64,000 nucleotides of DNA from NCBI GenBank assembly GCA_003952965.2, contig CM025855.1, positions 27,081,442 to 27,145,441 of the forward strand, read 5' to 3'. The translations under genes were made by a program, and so were the position numbers. Origin of the DNA: Morella rubra. Its lineage: Eukaryota > Streptophyta > Magnoliopsida > Fagales > Myricaceae. The notes below the pieces were generated by a model. The model did no database searches. It saw only the letters and a program-made list of their open reading frames with translations, and was not told where the DNA came from. Shown here piece after piece: positions 56,591 through 64,000 of this stretch (position 1 is its first letter; each line of letters starts with the position of its first letter).

Positions 56591-57305
56591 GAACCTTTCT
56601 ATCCGAAGTAACTCTTCCCAGAAGCATAAGGTTTAATGCCTTAGACGCATCCAAATGCTCTTCATTGTCAGTAAAGGGACCTTCGATCCAAGCAAGGTTG
56701 AAAGCCTTTTGGACAGATTGCAGGTGGGGGATAAGGATACCCAATGAATCTAGAAGTTGGTAGGGGGTGGTAGAAGGGAGAAAAGGTATGGATTCGGTTT
56801 GGGTAGAAGTTGGTTGGGATTTTGGAGAAACAGGGATTGGGCAAGGAGCCACGCCAAGACCCTGAGTGTTGCAGGTGGGGCGGGGTCAGGGTCGGGGAGG
56901 GGGGAGGGAAGGTTCACCGTGGTTGGGAAAAATTTGTTTTGGTCTCGGGTGTAGGCTAGGGTTTGATTAAGAAGGGAATGAACCATGGATTTCCCCAGAG
57001 GGGGGAAGGTGGAAGGAAGGGGGAGGGACAAGGTCAAGAGAACTAGAGGGGTTCGGCTTGGCATATGGGGTTGGTAATAAAGGGGTGGAACGGGAGGAAG
57101 AAACCATGGTTGAGCAGTCCACAAGGATAAAACCCGGCTGACAGATCAGATAGAAAGAAAACAAAGAGAGGAGGAGGAGGAGAAGTGGAAGAGGGATGGT
57201 GGAGGGCGTTCAAGACGCAGAAGGGAGATAGACTCTCCAGAGAGTTTTGGCCAAGCGAAAATGAATTTTTTATGACATAGAAGAGTCAGTCTGTGCGAGC
57301 TATAG

Positions 57306-57525
57306 TTGTTAAAGACTGGTTCACGCATTGAACTATTCTGGTGTTATGGTTAAAGACTTGCCAATTCTTAATTTTATTCTTAATTTTACCGTGTAAGCGA
57401 AAACATAGATTGGTTAAGTTACTTTCCCATACATATAAACAAGTTTATATGCAACTTTACCCAGTTCTCACGCCTCAATAAGCAAGAATACAAAGAATTT
57501 TAAAAAGGTAGAGATAGCCTCAAAT
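57306..57525 (+). promoter_or_regulatory. Upstream flank of psi-11
   Basis: This resumes the type-A upstream flank after LINE-2 (GTTGTTAAAGACTGGTTCAC... to AAGCAAGAATACAAAG), matching 2890-3098. The TATA-like box is degraded (CATACATATAAAC). Confidence 0.55.
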
Positions 57526-57593
57526 ATGATGAGAAGTGCTCCCCAGTACCTGTAACTATGGCCCAGTTGGCCTTCGCCTGCTCCCTGGTCTCC
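57526..57593 (+). pseudogene. psi-11: exon 1 fragment of a type-A germin-like gene
   Basis: The tandem ATGs (57526 and 57529) and MMRSAPQYL are followed by a stop caused by a one-base loss (CTGTAAC against CTTGTAAC). About 65 bp of signal-peptide sequence remain, then the sequence switches abruptly at 57594 into the inverted 3' flank of psi-10. The rest of the gene is gone. Confidence 0.82.
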
Positions 57594-57999
57594 CCTGTTG
57601 GAGTACCGGATCTGAGTACGCATAAGGGTTTGGTTGGCGGATCACATTTCCATACCTTTTAGAAGCATTGATCATAAACATGTGTTTTGCTTGGGAAGTG
57701 TAAATGGCTGAGGGGTTAACAAAGCAAGAAGATGGCACTTCTATAACTAAATAAAGATAACCGGCTGATGTTGGACTTTTTGCAACTTGAAAAGAGAAGG
57801 AATAAAGGGCATATAAATTAATGATTGAAAATATAATTAATTTTAATGGTAACGATACATATAGTTGCTCTACCAGCACAGTACATGAGCAACCATTTTA
57901 TTTAATTACGGCTATTGCTAGAAGTTACAAGAAAGGAAACATCGTTGCCTTGGCATGTGGTTGCAACATGTATATATTTTCCTAATTGTAGTTGCCTGA
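57594..57999 (-). repeat. 3' UTR and flank of psi-10
   Basis: A minus-strand copy of the type-A 3' flank (compare 3985-4340 inverted, and 38000-38417), with the AATAAA signal complement near 57898. No gene is seen. Confidence 0.7.
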
Positions 58000-58433
58000 T
58001 CAGAATTGCTTCTAGAGATAGTTAACCACATTCTTATCCACTTGGAATGCCTTGGTCAAAATATCAAGATTGATAGGAAGATTAGATTCAAAGATTGCGT
58101 TTGCTATGATGATCACTCTAGGATTCTGGCTGCTGAAACTGACAAAGGTGACTGCAATAGTCTTTCCTACATTAAACTCGAAGTGAATGTGACCAATTGG
58201 GAACACAAAAACGTTTCCCTTATTCAAAATTTGGTGAAGAGACGGTTATCTATGTTAGATGTAACAAAGTCTACATACAGAGTACCCTCAGCGATCATTA
58301 TAATCTCAGTGCCACGAGGGTGGGTATGGGGAGGATTTAGCCCGTAAGGGGCAAAGTCAACATGAGCCAAGGATATGCCTAGTGTGTTGAGGCCTAGTAA
58401 TTTTTCCACATTCACATGAGTCACGTTGGATCC
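58000..58433 (-). pseudogene. psi-10: germin-like protein, type A, truncated by a retrotransposon
   Basis: Only the 3' part of exon 2 is in the window: [40 protein letters not shown] (box 1 intact) and DNRLFTKF. A deletion near 58228 shifts the frame. The remainder reads [18 protein letters not shown] and DKNVVNYL, where TAG replaces Gln near 58014. The normal stop lies at 58002-58000. The second Sirevirus-like element inserts at 58434 after GATCC, so exon 1 and the start of exon 2 should lie beyond 64000. Confidence 0.87.
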
Positions 58434-59589
58434 TGAAAAATCTGTTTTAGCTCTTATTAACACCTAAAGGGAGGTGAATAGGTGCTGGTACTTTCTTTTT
58501 CAATGAATAGACAAATTTAGAACAAGTCCTAAAAGAGTCTCATCTAGATTTTAGAAGTATTTAACAATCAACAAATATGCAGCGGAATGTTAAAACAAAT
58601 ATCAAAGAATAATATCAATAAAAATAATAAATCAATCACACGCCAAGACAAGAGATTAATTGACGAAGTGAAAAACCTTATCAATGGAAAAACCACTCTG
58701 GGCTAGCAGCCACCAAAAATTCACCAGAAGATAAACCTTACACAAGTGTCTCAGACATGGGCAACATCTAGTTGCTTGACTCTGACAACCCCGAAGTAAC
58801 AATCTAGGTAATAATCCAACATAAACCCATTCCCTTGCGGTTAACCCTCAGCCTTTTGAGATTCTTCTTGTAAATCTCTTCAAGAATGCCTTGGTTCTTC
58901 AACACCGGTAACTGCGGCCGCCAATTTCCTTATGCTCTCTGAAGGCTTCTCACAGGGTTGGTTTCAATGGTGATGATTGATGTAGGAGAGAGAAAATATA
59001 AACACTTTAGGTGCAAAGGTATCAAAGAACTTTTCTCTCAAGCATGAGATGCTAAGAAAGGATGAAATAACTTGGGTAAAGAGCCTGGACATTTTTCTCA
59101 CGGTTTAAATAGAAAGAGGAAAAGAAATCAAATATGGAGAATTTCGCTCGAGCCAAGATCGAGCGAAGTTCGTGCAAAACTCCCTGTGTAAAAAAATACC
59201 TATTTCGCTCGAGCAAAGACTGACCAAAGATGAGGCGAAGTTCGTATTCCAGAGATAAACTTGAGAAATTTTAGGATCGGATCACACTTTGCGAATTTGA
59301 ACTCCTTTTTCAAAATTCAAACGCCCTTCATCTTTATCTTTCAAATAATTCAAACGCTTTTCAATCCTAATATTTAGGAATGGATCACACTTTATGAGTT
59401 TAAACTTTTCCTTCAAAATTCGAATGCTCTTCAACCTTATCTTCTTTAGCAACCTCTTGAAAGATATCCTCATCTCTTATCAAATTTAAATGACTCTTAT
59501 CCTCCTGAACACTTTAAATAACACTAATTCAAAAATACAATTCAACTTATATTTGACACTGAATCTTGCCAACATTCAAAACACTAACA
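58434..59589 (-). repeat. 3' LTR of the second Sirevirus-like element
   Basis: The 1,156-bp LTR carries GCTCGAGC palindromes at 59146-59153 and 59207-59214. It is homologous to the partial LTR at 35338 and to the start of the right LTR at 63825. Confidence 0.88.
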
Positions 59590-60306
59590 ATCTCCCCCTT
59601 TGGCAATTCTGTGACAAAACTCAAAAAATAAAAATGACAAAGGTCCTTGCCAATCATGAAAGCAAGAATCTATTTTACATTTTTGACTCACCCTATGACT
59701 TAAAAACAAGTGTTCAAGAGTCTCAAGAGTCTTCTGAATTAAACTTGTTCTTGAAAAAATCAATTCTCAACAACCAAGTGAAATGCACAGGAAACACAAA
59801 GAATTCATTGAAATAGTGAAATTTAATAGAATTAGAATCAGAGAGTTTTTACTCCCCCTTAATCAATTCTCTCCTTTTTGTCATGAATGGTCAAAGGGAA
59901 ATCATGACCTCAGAACAATCAAAGATAATAGTCAAACGAAGAACTATGACAATATCAAAAAAACTGTCAATGAAAGACTGTCAAAATCAATGGACTTAGA
60001 GACATACAGGTGAACTCTCAGTAGCATGTAAGACAATATTAAAACACCTTATATACACGGATATCCATAGTCATTGATTTCATGCCAAACATCTCTATTT
60101 GGTTTTAGATCTTTGATAAAAAAAAATTTATCAAAAAGAAAATGTGTGTGATGAACCAAACATAATCTTAGAGACTTAAGGCCTTAAATTTGTGAGCAGG
60201 ATTAAGGCTAACAAATAAAACCATTTGTGAGAGGGAACACAACCAAAGAGTGAATGTGAAACCCAATGCTACTAGAACCTAAAAAATTATAGTGTTGCTC
60301 CCCCTA
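59590..60306 (-). promoter_or_regulatory. Repeated polypurine tracts and non-coding 3' region
   Basis: CCAAAGGGGGAGAT abuts the LTR, AAGGGGGAGT lies at 59851-59860 and TTTAGGGGGAGC at about 60297-60308 (minus-strand reading). Three tracts in 720 bp mirror the multiple tracts of the first element. 60310-60880 is AT-rich with long T and A runs and no coding signal. Confidence 0.7.
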
Positions 60307-60885
60307 AACTTGTAAGCTCTTTTGCTTCTTCTTTGCTTTTCTTTCGTTTTTGCTTTGCCTTTTTTTTATATAGATTCATAAGGATTTACTCTTTTGAGTA
60401 CTATTTTTTTTTTTTTTTTTTTTTATAATTTCTTTTCTTGAGGGACTAAAAATAAGATCATGACTAGGGGTCAATTCAAACTAAGGTAAATGAACCCAAA
60501 CACTTGTGATTGCCCCCCCACCCCCATCTCACACATGCGGCCAAGTCTCATTCAATTATAAATGATGTGCACTGTGATTGATTGTACCAAAAGACAATTA
60601 AAGATCATTTTAGCTAACACCAAGAAGAGACATGAGGCATTATTATCAAATCTTATATCAATATAGACACAAAATGATCAAATTCAGAAATACATGCATG
60701 AGAATCAAAACAATGTCAATTAGTCCAATGTACTAACAAAACACACACAAAAGCACATGTTTTTTTTTAATAACAGATCAAACAAAATACCATAAATCAT
60801 GACAAATCAAACAAATAAAAATATGAAAAAATATAAAAATAAAAATAAATGCAATCTACTCTAATGCAAGCAATGACAAAAATAC

Positions 60886-62567
60886 TCAGGGAGTAGAACA
60901 CATACCAATAGCCTTCATGTCGACTAATATATTTTCATCCTTTTTCACCCAAACCTTCTTCGTGAAAGTACGTTTAGTCAGGTACTCCAGTTTTTCATTA
61001 ATCAACTTTGTATGTTCAATAAGAGCTCTGACTTGATTCACAAGATCCATATGTTCAGTGCTGCAGAAAGTTGGCATGTGTGTGCACTTGTACTCTCAAT
61101 TTAAAACAGTTAGGTCTAATATGCCCTGACTTACCACAAAAATGACAAGTAGGAACAAACCTCTGTGAAGAGTTTGCTTTAGGTGGAATAACATGAGAAT
61201 GAGTATTTAAACTGGGAAATAGGCTGTTTATCTTTACTTACTTGTTTCTGAGGAGGAATAACCTTTGCTTGCTTAATTGGCACAGATGCAGGAATGAACA
61301 TTGTCTTTGAGGAAGAAGTGATATTTGACTCGTCGAAACCCAATCCTCTTCTATTTCCAGCAGGAACTCCAAGATTCAGTATATGATCAAGTTTCTTTGT
61401 TCCATTAGAGAATTGTTGTAATTGTGCATTGGATTTCTCCAATTCACCTCTCACATTCTTGACCTCATCCTCAAGTGCTGCATTCTTCTTTTTTACTTCC
61501 TCAAGTTTGGCAATGAGATTTCCTTCTCAAGCTGAACCTTGTGAAAATTCGTAAAGGTTGCTTTGTTTATCTTGTGCAGTATTAGGCTTTCCGTAAATAA
61601 TTGGTTATAATCCTCTTGTAAGCTTTCCTCAACCTTAGACTCATCCTCTAATGTCTCCTGCAAATCACAAATGTCAATAGAAGATATAAAAGACACAAAA
61701 TTTACCTTTTTGTCAGATGAGAAATATTCTCTATCACTATTTGAACTTGATTCATCATCACTCAGCGTTGCATTCATGGTTTTTCCCTTGGACTTAAGAT
61801 AATTTGGACATTTTGGTCGAACGTGTCCAAAATCCTTGACATTCAAAACACAATTTTCTAAAATGTTTAACAAAAAGATCAAACTACTCATCATCCAATG
61901 TTTCATCATCAACCTCAGAGACTACTTCCTGTTTATTGGATTTAAGTGCAATTGACTTGTTCTTTTTCGGTTGAGGTAACGTTAATTCATAGGTCTGCAG
62001 GGAGCCAACTAACTCCTCAATCTTCATCAATTGGTAAGATCTTTGCATTCCTCTATTGTAGTAACCTTAGGTCTGAATCTTTCTAGAAGAGGTCTCATAA
62101 CTTTTCGAACAACTCTGCTTTCTGGAATTTTTTCACCCAAGATGAAACTTGAATTTACAATACCATTTAACTTCGCATAGAATTCATCAAACGTCTCATC
62201 ATCCTTCATGCGGATTTCTTCAAACTTTGTTGTCAACATTTGAAGCTTTGAATTTTTCACTGTAACTGTTCCCTCACGTGTTGTTTCCAAAATTTTCTAT
62301 GCATCAAAAGCTATCTCACAAATAGAAATACGTTTAAATTCTTCTGGAGAAATAGACATAAATATAGCATTAAGACCTTTGCTATTATAAGTACTTTCAT
62401 TTACTTCTTCTTTGGACCATGTGCTTATATCTTTAAGAGTATCAATCCCATTGACATCAGTAGATGGAATTTTCTATCCTCTACTGCAAGAAATCCAAAC
62501 ACGTTTATCCATTACTTTTAAAAACGCTCTTATACAAACTTTCCAATAAGATGGAGGCACAAACAAT
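60886..62567 (-). pseudogene. Gag of the second Sirevirus-like element (main part)
   Basis: The pieces in order from the right are YWKVCIRAFLKVMDKRVWIS (near 62540-62480), EEIRMKDDETFDEFYAKLNG and MRPLLERFRPKVTTIEECKD (62290-62027), NVKDFGHVRPKCPNYLKSKG (zinc-knuckle half, first Cys pair disrupted, 61912-61493), KLDHILNLGVPAGNRRGLGF (61454-61179) and KKVWVKKDENILVDMKAIG (61077-60886), which is where protease begins in the first element. Here the sequence ends instead, with no protease motif. Frame breaks occur between pieces. Confidence 0.82.
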
Positions 62568-62572
62568 GACTG

Positions 62573-63764
62573 TGTTAGCCCAAGGTTGTTTTGCAAATAA
62601 TCCGTATTTTATTTTGATGATAACAAAAAATTCTAAGTGCTTTGTATACTTTTATATTTTAAATTATCAATCCACTTTTCTAAAAATGTATTTCAAAAGA
62701 TTGAGGTTTTCGATTTAAATATTTCTAGGTGGACTTGAACACCATTACACAAGTTGATAAGATTAATTTCTCATATTGTATGCCTTTAAGAAATGTTGAA
62801 ATGGATTGGACACTGTAAAAAATGCTGATTTTTCTCTCAAGTACTGATAGTGTCGACACATTGGAGAATGGTGTTGACACATTGCACTTACACCCAAGAG
62901 AAGAATTCATGGTATCAACACATTGCACTGTCACTCGAGACAACAATTCCAAACCAATTTTTAAGGTGTCGACACATGCTGACTATGTGTCGACACATGC
63001 TGCAATTTTGATTAAAACTTGGAACGACGCCAGCTCATTTAAAATGCTCTAAAAAGTCATGGGTACCCTTCTAACAGTACTTTTGAGGGCTTTGAAGATC
63101 GTTGAAGTCAAAGAAGGTATAAAAAAGAATGAGATGGAGAGATAAAGACAACACTTGCAATTGTTCTATGCCCTAACTTCTAGAGAGAGAAAGTGAGTTG
63201 AAGAAGAGAGAAGAAAACACCAACCAAGAAAGCTTGTGATTCCACCTACCAAATTTTAATTTTCTTTTGAGAATCTTGTCCTCTTGCTTACTATTGTGCT
63301 TTTCACTTGTTTATTCGGCTTAGAGAGCCATTCTTTATTATTCTTTTGTACCCATCTTTTGTAAAATAATTGAGTGTTGGATAAACACTTGGTCCTACTC
63401 GTGTGGTTAGAAGAAATTTCTTGGGTTTTGAAATTTGTGAAGAGAATTAAAGCGTGAGCTCGAAAAATACTTTGTAAAGGTTCCTTTACACCCAGGAAGC
63501 TAAAGGGCATTTGCTATTTAGAGAATAGTGAAGGACACCCAAGAAAGTCAATAACCTTGGGGTGGAAGTAGGCAAGTGTTGACCAATCACTTAAAATTGA
63601 GGTGTCGTCTTTCTAACTCATCTCTCTTATTATTCGTTCCATATCCATATTTGTGGTGCTTTATTGTTTACTGTTCTATTGTTTAAATTATCTCCGAAAA
63701 AGTTAATAAATTTTTATTAAAACCCAATTCACCCTCCCCTCTTGGGTTGTTATTTAGACTCACA
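62573..63764 (+). mobile_element. Solo LTR, Sirevirus-type, nested in gag
   Basis: The 1,192-bp unit TGTTAGCCC...TTTAGACTCACA is flanked by the duplication GACTG (62568-62572 and 63765-63769). It interrupts gag about five codons after ATG 63781. Its end shares CACCCTCCCCTCTTGGGTT with the solo LTR at 9197-10467, so the two are of one family. TGTCGACACA palindromes occur at 62851-62860 and at about 62967 and 62987. Confidence 0.87.
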
Positions 63765-63781
63765 GACTGACTGTGATACAT
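63765..63781 (-). pseudogene. Start of the second element's gag
   Basis: ATG at 63781-63779 begins MYHSQS; the frame continues as LFVPPSYWKV at 62567 once the solo LTR is skipped. It corresponds to MDRSHSLSVPPFF in the first element but lacks the FFDGSNYA part. Confidence 0.65.
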
Positions 63782-63810
63782 CTAGATGTAGGGTCAAGGA
63801 ACACGATCGG

Positions 63811-63822
63811 GCTCTGATACCA
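63811..63822 (-). promoter_or_regulatory. Primer binding site of the second element
   Basis: TGGTATCAGAGC reads minus, two bases from the 5' LTR start at 63825, identical to the site of the first element. Confidence 0.88.
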
Positions 63823-63824
63823 AT

Positions 63825-64000
63825 TGAAAAATTTGTTTTAGACTGTATTAGCACTTTGAGAGGGGGTGAGTAGGTGTTGGTACTTTATTTTTCAATAATA
63901 GACAAATTTAGAACAAGTCCTAAAAGAATCTCATATAGATCTAAAAAGTGTTTAGCAATCAACAAATATGCAGCGAAATATTAAAACAAATATCAAAGAA
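63825..64000 (-). repeat. 5' LTR of the second element (partial)
   Basis: The first 176 bp match 58434-58610 with scattered differences (for example CACTTTGAGAGGGGGTGAG against CACCTAAAGGGAGGTGAAT). The rest is outside the window. Confidence 0.85.

Larger units (their letters stand above)
50908..57289 (-). mobile_element. LINE-2: full-length L1-type non-LTR retrotransposon
   Basis: A 6.38-kb LINE on the minus strand, with the poly-A tail as a T-run at 50908-50919. The perfect 16-bp duplication TCTGTGCGAGCTATAG lies at 50892-50907 and 57290-57305. The order is 5' UTR (57289-56590), ORF1, and ORF2 with endonuclease, RT, zf-RVT and RNase H. Frameshifts and stops show that it is dead. It sits in the upstream flank of psi-11; the corresponding empty region is near 2870-2890 (ACATGCGAGCTGTAGTTG). 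Its protein blocks differ clearly from LINE-1. Confidence 0.93.
58434..64000 (-). mobile_element. Second Sirevirus-like element, gag only, runs off the window
   Basis: The 3' LTR is at 58434-59589 (TGAAAAATC...CACTAACA) and the start of the 5' LTR is at 63825. The internal region is about 4.2 kb, of which 1.2 kb is a nested solo LTR. Polypurine tract, gag and primer site are present. Protease, integrase, RT, RNase H and envelope-like domains are absent. Gag pieces are homologous to those of the first element. It therefore looks like a non-autonomous derivative keeping only gag and cis signals. The right end and target duplication lie outside the window. Confidence 0.85.

Noticed and set aside
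1..64000. A new defence system or biosynthetic gene cluster
   Set aside because: No intact non-transposon coding gene other than germin-like remnants could be supported; the window is a decayed tandem array plus transposons.

Overview
The window looks like nuclear DNA of a flowering plant, most likely a eudicot. It has spliced genes with GT-AG introns, TATA boxes and AATAAA-type 3' ends, and dense layers of plant transposons. I found no intact host gene. The backbone is a tandem and inverted array of germin-like protein (GLP, cupin, subfamily-1 type) genes. All eleven recognisable copies or fragments (psi-1 to psi-11) are broken.

The GLPs fall into two sub-lineages. Type A (psi-1, 2, 4, 6, 7, 8, 10, 11) has signal peptides starting MRSVPK and a box-1 motif HTHPRGTE. 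Type B (psi-3, 5, 9) has signal peptides starting MEKG and a motif related to HTHSRATE. Each gene has a short exon 1 (signal peptide plus mature N-terminus), one intron of about 200 bp, and a 530-550 bp exon 2 with the cupin barrel. Flanks were duplicated with the genes. The block psi-4/psi-5/psi-6 (about 12-32 kb) is a paralogue of psi-8/psi-9/psi-11 (about 38-58 kb). Because the flanks are paralogous, several transposon insertions can be proved here by comparing a filled site with an empty one.

Layout: 0.4-8.2 kb holds psi-1 (-), psi-2 (+) and psi-3 (+), with a 650-bp CACTA-type element and a 285-bp retroposon between them. 8.4-11.7 kb is repeats: an inverted-repeat element, a 1.27-kb solo LTR and a 0.7-kb LTR-like piece carrying a Gypsy-type protein tail. 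12.2-19.6 kb holds psi-4 and psi-5 (-); the psi-5 intron carries a 4.16-kb solo LTR. 20-33.7 kb is psi-6, split by a 10.4-kb Sirevirus-like Copia retrotransposon (gag, protease, integrase, RT, RNase H and an envelope-like ORF, all minus strand), followed by a 1.04-kb hAT element. 33.7-37.5 kb is a mosaic of LTR pieces and GLP flank plus psi-7. 38.4-41.3 kb is psi-8 and psi-9 (-). 41.7-43.7 kb is a 2.06-kb inverted-repeat DNA element. 44.3-57.3 kb holds two L1-type LINEs, both minus, inserted less than 200 bp apart in one GLP upstream region. 57.5-58.4 kb holds psi-11 (+) and psi-10 (-). psi-10 is cut by a second, gag-only Sirevirus-like element that runs to the end of the window and itself contains a 1.19-kb solo LTR.

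Nothing here acts as a pathway. The window records a stress/defence-type gene cluster that expanded, exchanged sequence between copies, decayed and filled with transposons. The clearest signals are target-site duplications around ten insertions, palindrome clusters in four Sirevirus-type LTRs, a patch of a gene's own intron pasted into its exon, a frameshift shared by two copies, and a LINE built from two different LINE sources.
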